64,000 nt of DNA from JAIBJN01 sp963775395 (GTDB taxonomy: Bacteria > Actinomycetota > Thermoleophilia > Gaiellales > Gaiellaceae), in contig CAVZIX010000008.1 in the NCBI GenBank assembly GCA_963775395.1, forward strand, positions 124,001-188,000. The letters are read 5' to 3'. The notes below the pieces were generated by a model. The model was not told where the DNA came from. It made no database searches and saw only the letters and a list, made by a program, of their open reading frames with translations. Below, piece by piece: positions 1 through 8,027 of the stretch. The position numbers and the translations under genes are program-made. The first letter of the stretch is position 1. The number at the start of each line of letters is the position of its first letter.

Positions 1-327
1 GCCCTTGCGCTCCTTGCGGATGACCGAGTACCAGATGGAGCCGGACGTGTGGTTCGCGTTTCGCGAGAGGTTCTCGTCCACGAAGCGCTCGTAGTGCCCG
101 ATGTCGAGATCCGTCTCGGCGCCGTCTTCGGTGACAAACACCTCGCCGTGCTGGAACGGGCTCATCGTGCCGGGGTCGACGTTCAGGTAGGGGTCGAACT
201 TCTGCACCTGCACGCGAAGCCCGCGCGCCTTCAGGAGCCGGCCGAGCGAGGCGGCGGAGATGCCCTTGCCCAGGGACGAGACGACGCCGCCCGTCACGAA
301 CACGTATTTCGTGGGGCGCTCTCTCAC
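1..327 (-). CDS. pyrG: CTP synthase (N-terminal part; cut by window edge)
   Basis: CTP synthase makes CTP from UTP, ATP and glutamine as the last step of pyrimidine nucleotide synthesis in the cytosol. Only the first 109 codons lie in the window; the gene continues past the left edge. The reading contains the family's opening segment KYVFVTGGVVSSLGKG, then KFDPYLNVDPGTMSPFQHGE and TDLDIGHYERF, all typical of the ATP/UTP-binding synthetase domain. The start is GTG at 327 and overlaps the stop of the upstream glycosyltransferase gene by four bases (GTGA), so it is probably translated by coupling. PyrG closing the tlyA-to-pyrG run is the usual actinobacterial arrangement. Confidence 0.97.
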   Translation of the reverse strand, partial: MRERPTKYVFVTGGVVSSLGKGISAASLGRLLKARGLRVQVQKFDPYLNVDPGTMSPFQHGEVFVTEDGAETDLDIGHYERFVDENLSRNANHTSGSIWYSVIRKERKG

Positions 328-1544
328 GGCTTCCTCCCGAGGGCGTCGAGCTCACGCAGGCCGGGCGTCCGCTCGATGAGTCGGCCGAGGGACGTGCGCT
401 CTCCGAGGAGGTTGAGGCCTGCGAGCGTTGCGATCGCGGCCAAGCGTGAAAAACCGTGGAAGCGGTCCACGGACTTCAAGCCTAGCATGGCCCCGAGCGC
501 ATTCGATCCGGCGTCCCCCAGCATCGTCCTCTCCGCGAGATCGTAGGGAAGGAGGAGGACGGCCAGGCCGACCGGGGCCCCCAGCGGCCCCGCGGCCAGG
601 AGGTAGGCCTTCAGGCACCGGCCGGGCTTCGTGTCGAGCTGGTTGAAGAGGTTCGCGGAGAGCGCGAAGACCAAGGCGCCGCTCACCGACCGCGTCCGCA
701 GGAGCCCGACGAGCGGAATCCCGACGGCCTTGAGGACGCCGGTCGTGCGCCTCGCCCGCAGGTGCTCGCGGAAGCCGCGCTGGTGCCCGCCGTACACGTC
801 GTCGAGGAAGCCGAGAAGTGTGACCAGCGTGATCCCGGGGTCACCCTGGTTGGCGGTCGTCCAGCCGACGAGGGGCAGCCGGTAGCCGCGGAAGTTGACC
901 GCGAGCGGCCCGGCCGCGAGGACCGCGTCGAGGAGCTGGCGGCCGCGATGGACGAAGCCCGCGCGGTCCCGGATCGTCGCCCGGTGGTCGAGGTCGAGCT
1001 CGATCTCCTCGAACGCGAGCCCCGTGCGAAGGGCGTCGATCGTCATGCGCACCTCGCAGCCGAAGCCGGGCGCGAGCGGGAAGCAGGCGGCGCGGGCCCG
1101 CGCGCTGACGAGGCGCTGCCCCGAGAGCGGCTCCTGCGGAGCAACGCCCGTGCGGAGGCGGACGAGCTCCCGTCCCACACGCTTGGCGATGCCGAAGCCG
1201 CCGCCGACCCGGCGGCGGAAGACGGCCACGGCCAGGTCGGCGTCGCTCTCGACCAGCGGTCGCAGCGTCCCGCGCAGGTCTGCGTCGCAGAGGAGGAGCC
1301 GTCCGGGCGGGGCCGCGCGCTCGCCCGCCGAGAGGGCCTCGCCCTTGCCTAGCCGCTCGATGTGGATCACAACCGCCCCGGCGGACTCGGCCCGGCTCGC
1401 CGTTCCGTCCTCGGAGCGCCCGTCGACGACGAGGATCTCGGCCTCGGGAAAGTCCTTCCGCAGGGCGGCCACGGTCTCCCCGATCCTGTCTTCCTCGTTG
1501 CGCGCCGCGACGAGGACGGTCAGGGCGTCGAAGTCGCTACTCAC
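324..1544 (-). CDS. GT2-type glycosyltransferase fused to compact MraY/WecA-like domain
   Basis: This is a 406-residue protein with two parts. Residues 1 to about 200 are a GT-A fold transferase, seen from ARNEE near residue 14, VVDGRSEDGT near 40 and the metal/nucleotide motif CDADLRG near 85; it resembles GT2/GT81 enzymes. Residues about 215-380 look like a shortened phospho-sugar transferase of the MraY/WecA family: an NFRG segment, FLDD near 247 (the Asp pair) and GDAGSNALGA near 342, with hydrophobic helices between. At about 165 residues the second part is much shorter than the usual 300 or more. Its 3' end overlaps pyrG and its 5' end overlaps steB by 8 bases. A role in lipid-linked envelope sugar synthesis is inferred; the donor and acceptor are unknown. 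Confidence 0.8.
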   Translation of the reverse strand: MSSDFDALTVLVAARNEEDRIGETVAALRKDFPEAEILVVDGRSEDGTASRAESAGAVVIHIERLGKGEALSAGERAAPPGRLLLCDADLRGTLRPLVESDADLAVAVFRRRVGGGFGIAKRVGRELVRLRTGVAPQEPLSGQRLVSARARAACFPLAPGFGCEVRMTIDALRTGLAFEEIELDLDHRATIRDRAGFVHRGRQLLDAVLAAGPLAVNFRGYRLPLVGWTTANQGDPGITLVTLLGFLDDVYGGHQRGFREHLRARRTTGVLKAVGIPLVGLLRTRSVSGALVFALSANLFNQLDTKPGRCLKAYLLAAGPLGAPVGLAVLLLPYDLAERTMLGDAGSNALGAMLGLKSVDRFHGFSRLAAIATLAGLNLLGERTSLGRLIERTPGLRELDALGRKP

Positions 1545-2469
1545 CCTCGCCCGTGACCGGCTCGAACGGCGGGACGATCCCGTCGGCCTCCTCGCCGACG
1601 CCGTAGTGGCCGGGCTCGGCGCCGTCGAGCAGGAGCGCGAGGGCCAGGCGCCCGGCTGCCTCGTCCACGTCGTCGACGCTCGAGATCCCCTGGTCGCGGT
1701 AGTACTCGATGGTCGCAGGGTCGTCGTCGCTCGCCGCCGCCCCGACGACCGGGATCCCGGCGTCGGCCAGGCCGCGGACGAGCCCCTCCATCAGCGAGCT
1801 CGTCGCCTGCGCTTGGGCGTCCGCCTCCTCGTCGCCGTTCGCGTCGTCGGGAGGCAGCCAGTTGAGGACGACGACCGCCGAGTCGACGGCCGGCGACTCC
1901 GGTCCCTCCTGCTCCTCGACCAGGTGCGTCGAGAGCGCGTCCCAGAGCGGCGTCTCGCCGCTCTCGGCGAGCTCGCGCCCCAGCTCGCGGCCGAGCTCCG
2001 AGTAGTCGCCGTCGTCGCCCGCGTAACCGGCGAGCAGCTCGTCCCCTTCGAGCGTCGCGTCGAGGTCGGCGCCGTCCACGGGGACGTTGAGGGCGACGAC
2101 GCGGGCCGGCGCGCCGGCGTCGGAATCGGCGAGCGTCCGCTCCACGTCGGCCCGGGCGCTTCCGTCGGACGGGCCGAGGAAGATCAGGGCGACCTGCTCG
2201 CCCTCGAGCCGGCCGGTCATGAGCGCCGGATACGCCCGCGCGAGCAGCTCCTCGGAGCCCTCGCCGCGGAGGTTCGCCGCCTCCTCGGCGGCCTGCGCCG
2301 CCTCGAGCTCCTGCTGGAGGCGCTGGTTGTCGTTGCGGAGGTTCTCTTCCTCCAGGCCCTCGCTCGCGTCCGTGACGCGGCCGGAGACGGCCACGCCGAG
2401 CAGGATGCCCACCGCGAGCGCGACGAAGACCGCCGCGAGCGAGGCGACGTGATAGCGGAGGCCGAACAT
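1537..2469 (-). CDS. steB: SteB/MctB-family membrane-anchored protein
   Basis: This 310-residue protein has one N-terminal membrane helix (about residues 8-30), followed by a coiled coil (about 40-70) and an extracytoplasmic domain. That is the layout of the actinobacterial family annotated as copper transporter MctB in mycobacteria and SteB in corynebacteria. SteB works with SteA to control the peptidoglycan hydrolase RipA during daughter-cell separation. The position between steA and pyrG matches those genomes. The C-terminal domain is very acidic. Either reported function (copper resistance or cell separation) is possible; the adjacent steA favours the division role. Confidence 0.88.
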   Translation of the reverse strand: MFGLRYHVASLAAVFVALAVGILLGVAVSGRVTDASEGLEEENLRNDNQRLQQELEAAQAAEEAANLRGEGSEELLARAYPALMTGRLEGEQVALIFLGPSDGSARADVERTLADSDAGAPARVVALNVPVDGADLDATLEGDELLAGYAGDDGDYSELGRELGRELAESGETPLWDALSTHLVEEQEGPESPAVDSAVVVLNWLPPDDANGDEEADAQAQATSSLMEGLVRGLADAGIPVVGAAASDDDPATIEYYRDQGISSVDDVDEAAGRLALALLLDGAEPGHYGVGEEADGIVPPFEPVTGEGE

Positions 2470-2489
2470 GGGGCCAGCCTAGATGAGGA

Positions 2490-2933
2490 TCAGAGTGACG
2501 CGGCGGTCTGGCAGAGGTCCTGCAGGCGCGCCAGCGCGCGCTCGGGGAGGCTCTGGCTCAGGCTGCGGGCACCCTCGAAGATGAGGCTGTACTCGGAGCC
2601 CGAGACGAAGACGGTCGCCTTCGTGCGGCCCGTGCCGGCGTTGTCGAGGCTGATCCCGGCGTCCAGGCCCTGGTTGACGTCGTGCCACTGGAGCTCCCAG
2701 GCCTCGACGACCTTCGTGATCACGATCAGCCCCTCCTCGCCCGGCCGGCGGAAGAAGCCGGGCGCCTTGGCGCGGACGACCTGCCACCGCGCGTTCTCGG
2801 CGAGCCCGCGGCGGTCGGGCCTCACGCCCGTGTACGCCGGCCACCAGTCGGGGAGGTGGAACGGCTCGGCGATCAGCGCCCAGGCGTCGCGGCGGTCCGA
2901 CTGAAGCTCGCCGGTCGCCTCGATCCTGCTCAT
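2490..2933 (-). CDS. SRPBCC (START-like) family protein
   Basis: This 147-residue protein reads as a single SRPBCC/polyketide-cyclase-like domain. It opens with a short beta strand and the segment AWALIAEPFHLPDWWPAYTG, typical of the first helices that close the hydrophobic pocket, and ends with a long C-terminal helix. Such proteins bind small hydrophobic ligands or act as cyclases or chaperones, and the ligand cannot be read from sequence. The gene sits between steA (overlap of 4 bases) and steB in the same operon, which is not the usual place for it. A link to envelope lipid or division is only inferred. Confidence 0.75.
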   Translation of the reverse strand: MSRIEATGELQSDRRDAWALIAEPFHLPDWWPAYTGVRPDRRGLAENARWQVVRAKAPGFFRRPGEEGLIVITKVVEAWELQWHDVNQGLDAGISLDNAGTGRTKATVFVSGSEYSLIFEGARSLSQSLPERALARLQDLCQTAASL

Positions 2934-4066
2934 TCGAGGCCGACGAGCGACCGCAGCCGCTCGATGACCTGCGACAGGAGATCACGGAGCTCGGGCGAGG
3001 CGATGAGCACGGCCGCGACAGCCGCGACGGACGCGAGCGTGAACGTCAGCACCATCCCGAGGCCCACGCGCGGCCGAAAGAGCCGCGAGACGCCGCGCGC
3101 GTCGACGAGCTTCTCCCCCACCTTCAAGCGAGTCAGGAACGTCGAGGACATGCCTGCCCGGTTCCGCTCCAGGAACTCGATCAGGTTGAAGCGCGTCCCC
3201 ACCGCGACGATCAGCTCGGCCCCCTTGTCGTAGGCGAGCAGCATGGCCGCGTCCTCCGAGATGCCCGGGGTCGGGATCACGGTCGAGGGCAGGCCGAGCT
3301 GGTCGAGCCGCTCCCGCCCCGGTGCGCGGCCGTCCGGATACGCGTGGACGACGAGCTCGGCGCCGGCCTGGAGCGTCTTGTCCGAGACGGAGTCCATGTC
3401 GCCGACGATCACGTCGGGCTTGTAACCGGCGGCGACGAGCGCGTCCGCGCCGCCGTCGACGCCCACGAGCACGGGCTTGAAGTCCGCGATGTACGGCCCG
3501 ACGATCTGGAGGTCGCGGCGCGTCTCGGCGCTCCGGGCGACGACGAGCGCGTGGCGATCGCGGAAGCGGGTCCGCATCTGCGGCATCTGCACGTCCTCGG
3601 AGAGGAGCGCCGTCTCTTCCCGGATGTGGCGGAGCGTGTTCTCGGCGAAGGCCTCGAGCGCCTCGCTGACGCGGCTGCGCTGCTCGTCGAGGTCGCGCGC
3701 GAGCTCGTCGGCGGCGCGGGCGCGGCCCGCCGCCAGGCGCGAGCCGTTGCGGAACACGCTCGAGCCGCGGACGACGAGCGCCTCGCCGTCCTTCACCTCG
3801 TCGAAGAGCTCCGCGCCGGGCGCGTCGATGAGGCACACGCCTCCGAGCACGAGCGCGAGCGGGCCGGCGTTCGGATAGTCGCCGGTCGATGACGACGAGA
3901 CGTTGACGACGATGCGGACGCCGCTCTCGAGCAGCTCCTCGGCCGAGATGCGGTCGAGGTTCGGATGGTCGATGATCGCGATGTCCGAGGGCCCGAGGCG
4001 CTTCACCAGGCGCTTGGTGCGCCTGTCCAGCTTGGCAGTGCCGGTGAACTCGACGAACGTCGCCAT
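2930..4066 (-). CDS. steA: SteA, thiamin-pyrophosphokinase-like membrane-associated protein
   Basis: This 378-residue protein is homologous to the actinobacterial SteA family. The N-terminal half carries a long helical linker (about 120-165). The centre has a thiamin pyrophosphokinase-like core with VGVDGGADAL and the acidic GDMDS motif near 220, and a single membrane helix lies near the C-terminus (about 335-360). In Corynebacterium SteA pairs with SteB in the RipA cell-separation pathway. True thiamin pyrophosphokinases are shorter and lack the membrane anchor, so enzyme activity is doubtful. Its start overlaps the recN stop by one base. Confidence 0.88.
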   Translation of the reverse strand: MATFVEFTGTAKLDRRTKRLVKRLGPSDIAIIDHPNLDRISAEELLESGVRIVVNVSSSSTGDYPNAGPLALVLGGVCLIDAPGAELFDEVKDGEALVVRGSSVFRNGSRLAAGRARAADELARDLDEQRSRVSEALEAFAENTLRHIREETALLSEDVQMPQMRTRFRDRHALVVARSAETRRDLQIVGPYIADFKPVLVGVDGGADALVAAGYKPDVIVGDMDSVSDKTLQAGAELVVHAYPDGRAPGRERLDQLGLPSTVIPTPGISEDAAMLLAYDKGAELIVAVGTRFNLIEFLERNRAGMSSTFLTRLKVGEKLVDARGVSRLFRPRVGLGMVLTFTLASVAAVAAVLIASPELRDLLSQVIERLRSLVGLE

Positions 4067-5712
4067 CAGCGCCGGAAGGTGGAGAGGAACTCGGCCCCGC
4101 CCAGCATACGTTCCAGCTCCTCGCGCCGCTCCGCCTCGGACAGCCGCCCGATGCGCGTGTGAGTGGGGTCGCCGGGAACCTTCTCAACCCGCAGGTGCGC
4201 CTCAGCGGCGCTGGCGATCTGCGGGAGGTGGGTGATGGTGAGGATCTGCGCCCGCTCCCCGAGGCGCCTGAGCGCGTCCGCGACCGCGTGCGCGGTCTGG
4301 CCGCCGATGCCGGCGTCGATCTCGTCGAAGACGACCGTCGGCTCGCCGGCCGAGGCGTGCGCGACCGCGCGGAGGGCCAGTGCGATCCGCGACAGCTCTC
4401 CGCCAGAGGCGGTCTCGGCCGCCGGCGCGAACGGCAGCCCGGGGTTCGGGCGCACGAGGAAGGCGACGCTGTCCCGGCCGGACGGGCCCAGGTCCCGCTC
4501 GCCGAGCTCGACCCGAAACTCGCCGTCGCCCATGCCGAGGCCCTGGAGCTCGTCCGCGACGGCCTCGGCGAACGACTCCGCCGCCTCGGCGCGCGTCTCC
4601 GACAGGACCGTCGCGAGTGCGGCGGCGCTCGACTCGGCCTCGGCGACCGCGCGCTCGGCCTCCTCGAGCGGGTCGACGCCGGACTCGACCTGGGCCAGCT
4701 CGGCCTGCGCCTCCGCGGCGCGGACGAGCAGCTCCTCGGTCGTCGCGGCGCCGAAGCGGCGGCGTGCCTCCGCGACCCGCTCGAGCTCGTCCTCGACAGC
4801 CTCCAGACGCCCGGGCTCGGCCTCGAGCGACGCCAGGAAGGCCCGTAAGGTCGAGGCGCCTTCGCGGACGCGGATCTCGGCCTCGCCGAGGTCGGCGGCC
4901 ACCTCGCCCAGCTCCGGAGCCAGCGCGGTCACGGACTCGAGCGTGTGCACAGCCTCCGCCACGCGCTCCGTGGCGCCGGGAGTTTCCGCCTGCTCGGGGT
5001 CCAGCGCCTCGGCGGCGGAGGCGGCCGCGTCGGCCAAGTCGGTCACGTGGCGAAGCCGGCCGCGCTCGGCCAGGAGCCGCTCCTCGTCGCCCGCCTCCAT
5101 CCCCTCGGTGCGGGCAACGAGCTCTTCGAGCTCGGCGAGGCGCTGAGCACGGCCGGCGGCGTCCCCGGCGAGCTCGTCGCGCCGGCGTCGCGCGGCGACG
5201 AGGTCTCGCCACACGCGCCTGAGCTCGGCGCGGCGGCGCAGCTGCTCCTCGCCGACGAAGGCATCGAGCACGTCGAGCTGGTGCGAGGGGCGGGCGAGCC
5301 GGCGCTGCTCGAACTGCCCTGACATGGCGAGCAGCCGCTCGACGAGGGCGGCCAGGTCCTCCCGCGGGACGGCGCGCCCCCACGCATACGCACGCGTGCG
5401 CCCGTCGGCGAACACGCGGCGTGCGGCCACGAGCCCCTCCTCCCCTGCCGGCCGCAGCTCGGCGACGGCAGCGTGCTCGGCATCGTCGAGGATGCCGTCG
5501 GGCAGGTCGAGCTCCGCTTCGACGTAGGCCTCCTCGGCGCCCGGCCCGAGGTAGCCGGCGTCCCCGGGGGCGCCCAGCAGGAGCCCGACCGCCTGGGCGA
5601 AGATCGTCTTTCCCGCCCCGGTTTCCCCCGTGACCGCGTTCAGGCCGGGCGCGAAGACGAGGTCGGCCTCGCGAATGAGGACGAAGCTCTCGATGCGCAG
5701 CCGTCGCAGCAC
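4066..5712 (-). CDS. recN: DNA repair protein RecN
   Basis: RecN is an SMC-like ATPase that acts in double-strand break repair. This 548-residue protein has the Walker A motif GETGAGKT near residue 30, a long alanine/glutamate-rich coiled coil through the middle (about 160-360), the signature SGGELSRIALALR near 430 and Walker B ending in VVFDEIDAGIGG near 460. The length is normal for the family. The start is GTG at 5712, directly abutting the NAD kinase stop codon with no gap, consistent with co-transcription in the tlyA-nadK-recN order seen across Actinobacteria. Confidence 0.96.
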   Translation of the reverse strand: MLRRLRIESFVLIREADLVFAPGLNAVTGETGAGKTIFAQAVGLLLGAPGDAGYLGPGAEEAYVEAELDLPDGILDDAEHAAVAELRPAGEEGLVAARRVFADGRTRAYAWGRAVPREDLAALVERLLAMSGQFEQRRLARPSHQLDVLDAFVGEEQLRRRAELRRVWRDLVAARRRRDELAGDAAGRAQRLAELEELVARTEGMEAGDEERLLAERGRLRHVTDLADAAASAAEALDPEQAETPGATERVAEAVHTLESVTALAPELGEVAADLGEAEIRVREGASTLRAFLASLEAEPGRLEAVEDELERVAEARRRFGAATTEELLVRAAEAQAELAQVESGVDPLEEAERAVAEAESSAAALATVLSETRAEAAESFAEAVADELQGLGMGDGEFRVELGERDLGPSGRDSVAFLVRPNPGLPFAPAAETASGGELSRIALALRAVAHASAGEPTVVFDEIDAGIGGQTAHAVADALRRLGERAQILTITHLPQIASAAEAHLRVEKVPGDPTHTRIGRLSEAERREELERMLGGAEFLSTFRR

Positions 5713-6504
5713 CTAGGGGAAGACCTCGTGGTAGCGGGTGAAGAAGGTCACCTCGGGAAGGACGGCGAGCCGGCTGTGGTCGGAGCCCACGGCCACCTCG
5801 ATGTCGTCGTCGCGCTCCAGGTCGGCCACCGGGTGGCCGTCGAGGAGAACGGTGACCGGGAGCTCCTTGCTGCGGTTCGTGACGCGGACGTCGAGCCCGC
5901 GAGGGACGACCAGGGCCCGCGCACGCAGTGAGTGCGGCGCGACGAAGGTCATCGCCATCGCTTCGAGGCCCCACATCATCACGGGCCCGCCGTTCGAGAG
6001 GTTGTAGGCGGTGGAGCCCGAAGGCGTGCAGCAGATCATCCCGTCGCAGGGCTGGTCGTCGAGCCGCTCGCCGCCCACTTCCCAGCCGAGCGCGACCATG
6101 CGCCCGGGGCGCGAGCTCGTGACGACGACGTCGTTGACCGCGGCGTGCGTCTCGCCGTTCAGCCGCGCCTCGAGCGAGCAGAGATCGACGACGCGGAAGT
6201 CGCCCGAGAGCGCCCGCGCGAGCGCCTCGTCCAGCTGGGCGCCGTCCGCGGTCGTCAGGAACCCGACGCGGCCGAAGTTGATGCCGAAGACGGCCGTGCC
6301 GGTCCCGAGCGTCGCGCGGAGCGCGCGCAGCATCGTCCCGTCGCCGCCGAGGACGACCACGAGGTCGAGCCCGTCCTCCTCAGCAGGGGCGACCTCGACG
6401 CCGGCGGCCGCGGCGGCCTCGTTCACCCGGCGCCCGGCGTCGGCGACGACATCGGGACGCCCGCGCGTCGCCATCACTCCGATCCTGCGAACCGTTTCCG
6501 TCAC
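5713..6504 (-). CDS. nadK: NAD kinase
   Basis: NAD kinase phosphorylates NAD to NADP in the cytosol. The 263-residue protein shows the nucleotide motif VVLGGDGTMLRA, the NDVVVT segment, and CTPSGSTAYNLSNGGPVM, the substrate-binding loop of the family. I chose GTG at 6504, four bases into the tlyA stop (GTGA overlap), because the homologous sequence begins there (ETVRRIGVMATRGRP). The reading frame stays open further upstream but that extension is only the tlyA shadow. Confidence 0.96.
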   Translation of the reverse strand: MTETVRRIGVMATRGRPDVVADAGRRVNEAAAAAGVEVAPAEEDGLDLVVVLGGDGTMLRALRATLGTGTAVFGINFGRVGFLTTADGAQLDEALARALSGDFRVVDLCSLEARLNGETHAAVNDVVVTSSRPGRMVALGWEVGGERLDDQPCDGMICCTPSGSTAYNLSNGGPVMMWGLEAMAMTFVAPHSLRARALVVPRGLDVRVTNRSKELPVTVLLDGHPVADLERDDDIEVAVGSDHSRLAVLPEVTFFTRYHEVFP

Positions 6505-7226
6505 GCGGCCTCGGCGAGGTGGAGGAGAAACTCGACGTTGCCCTTCGGCCCGCGCACGGGCGACTCGGCCTCGCCCAGAACGCGCGCCCCCCACGCCTCC
6601 GCCTGGCCGGCGACTTCTTGCACGACACGGCGATGGACCTCCGGGTCGCGCACGACGCCGCCCTTGCCCACGTCAGCAGGGCCTGCCTCGAACTGCGGCT
6701 TCACGAGCACGACGGCGTGCCAGCCGGGCGCGGCGCAGGCCAGCGCCGGGGGAACCGCCTTGTCGAGGCCGATGAACGAGACGTCGCAGGTGAGGAACGT
6801 CGGGCGGTACGGAAGCTCGTCGCAGCGCAGGCTGCGCACGTTCGTCCGCTCGAGGACGGTCACGCGGGGGTCGTCACGGAGCTTCGGGTGGAGCTGGCCG
6901 TAGCCGACGTCGAGCGCGATCACGCGCGCGGCTCCGGCCTGGAGGAGGCAGTCGACGAACCCGCCGGTCGAGGCGCCGACATCGAGGCAGTCCTCACCCG
7001 TGACATCGATCCCGAAGGCCTCGAGCGCGTACGCGAGCTTCTCGCCCCCGCGCGAGACGAAGCGGGCGCCCTCGGCGACCTCGAGCCGGGCGCCCTCGTC
7101 GACCTGCTCGCCTGCCTTCGCATGCCCCTTGACGCGCCCGGCCAGGACGAGAGCCTGCGCCTGGGAGCGGCTCTCGGCAAGCCCACGCTCGACGAGCAGC
7201 ACGTCCAGGCGCTTCTTCGGGCTCAC
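6501..7226 (-). CDS. tlyA: TlyA-family rRNA 2'-O-methyltransferase
   Basis: TlyA enzymes methylate ribose 2'-OH positions in 16S and/or 23S rRNA. Residues 1-60 form an S4 RNA-binding domain (RLDVLLVERGLAESRSQAQ), followed by an FtsJ-like methyltransferase domain with the SAM motif DVGASTGGF and the segment LVKPQFEAG. I start at GTG 7226 (PKKRLDVLLVERG); a TTG at 7247 would add seven residues that do not look conserved. It is the first gene of the tlyA-nadK-recN-steA-steB-pyrG run. The 52-base gap upstream is a likely place for a promoter, but none is obvious. Confidence 0.94.
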   Translation of the reverse strand: MSPKKRLDVLLVERGLAESRSQAQALVLAGRVKGHAKAGEQVDEGARLEVAEGARFVSRGGEKLAYALEAFGIDVTGEDCLDVGASTGGFVDCLLQAGAARVIALDVGYGQLHPKLRDDPRVTVLERTNVRSLRCDELPYRPTFLTCDVSFIGLDKAVPPALACAAPGWHAVVLVKPQFEAGPADVGKGGVVRDPEVHRRVVQEVAGQAEAWGARVLGEAESPVRGPKGNVEFLLHLAEAA

Positions 7227-7278
7227 GGCGAGAGCGTACCCCGTCAATCGCCCGGCGAAGTGTCACGAATGAGGCCGC

Positions 7279-8022
7279 TCATGCAGGAACGAGCGTCGTC
7301 ACGATCGTCGTCCAGGGCGCCTTGGCGAGGCCGCGCCGGAGCTCGCGTTCGTCTGCGAACCTCTCCACGAGGACGCGCCCGTCGCAGACGAGCGCCACCG
7401 CGTCATCGTGGAACGGCCACGGCGAGACCGTCACCTGGGTCGGATCGCCGTCGACGGCAGTGAGGAGGTGTCCACCCGCGCGCTTCTCCCCGTCGACACC
7501 GTGAAGGAGGGCGAGCGAGAGCCCGTCCCAGGCGAAGATGAGGTCGCGGTTCCGCTCCACGGCCTCGGCCGTTGCGTGCGCCAGGTAGCAAGGGTCGCCG
7601 CGCAGGCTCTCGAGCATGCGGGCCTGGAAGTCGCGCTCCCGCTCCAGATAGTCGGCGAGGGCGCGCTGGACGGCTTCGTCACCCCCGGGCGGGAAGCGCT
7701 CGACGAGCAAGGTGCCGTGGAGCGAGACGAGCAGCGCCGCGTAGCGCGACTGCGGGAGGAGCAGCGTGGCCGCGCCGGACCAGAGCTCGAGACGCCGCAG
7801 GCGCGGGAGCGCGGAGAACGTGTACGGCAGACCCGACTCGGGGTCGAGCTCGGGCAGGCGCTCCCAGGTCGTCCAGGCGATGTCGTGCTGGTCGGCCGCC
7901 AGGCAGACCTCCTCCCACGGCTCGAACGGAACCGCCCAGGCCCGCGCGAGCTGGCCGGAGACCCAGGCGTGCGCCGGCTGGCCGATCACGACCGTGCCGT
8001 TCGGCGTCTCCCGGTGAAGCAC
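7279..8022 (-). CDS. DUF3891 family protein
   Basis: This 247-residue soluble protein matches the DUF3891 family by its opening pattern (GQPAHAWVSGQLARAW, then CLAADQHDIAW) and overall length. The conserved H and D residues, with AADQHD near residue 43 and a second His/Asp pair near the C-terminus, make a metal-dependent hydrolase of HD-like type plausible. No function is established that I know of. It lies 5 bases from the polyprenyl synthase gene and before tlyA, where many actinobacteria carry dxs. No isoprenoid role can be read from the protein itself. Confidence 0.7.
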   Translation of the reverse strand: MLHRETPNGTVVIGQPAHAWVSGQLARAWAVPFEPWEEVCLAADQHDIAWTTWERLPELDPESGLPYTFSALPRLRRLELWSGAATLLLPQSRYAALLVSLHGTLLVERFPPGGDEAVQRALADYLERERDFQARMLESLRGDPCYLAHATAEAVERNRDLIFAWDGLSLALLHGVDGEKRAGGHLLTAVDGDPTQVTVSPWPFHDDAVALVCDGRVLVERFADERELRRGLAKAPWTTIVTTLVPA

Positions 8023-8027
8023 AGCCC

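Noticed and set aside
895..2904. A 669-codon open frame on the plus strand
   Set aside because: It lies opposite the GT, steB and SRPBCC genes, has Arg/Ser-rich composition and no recognisable domain; it is an antisense shadow common in high-GC DNA.
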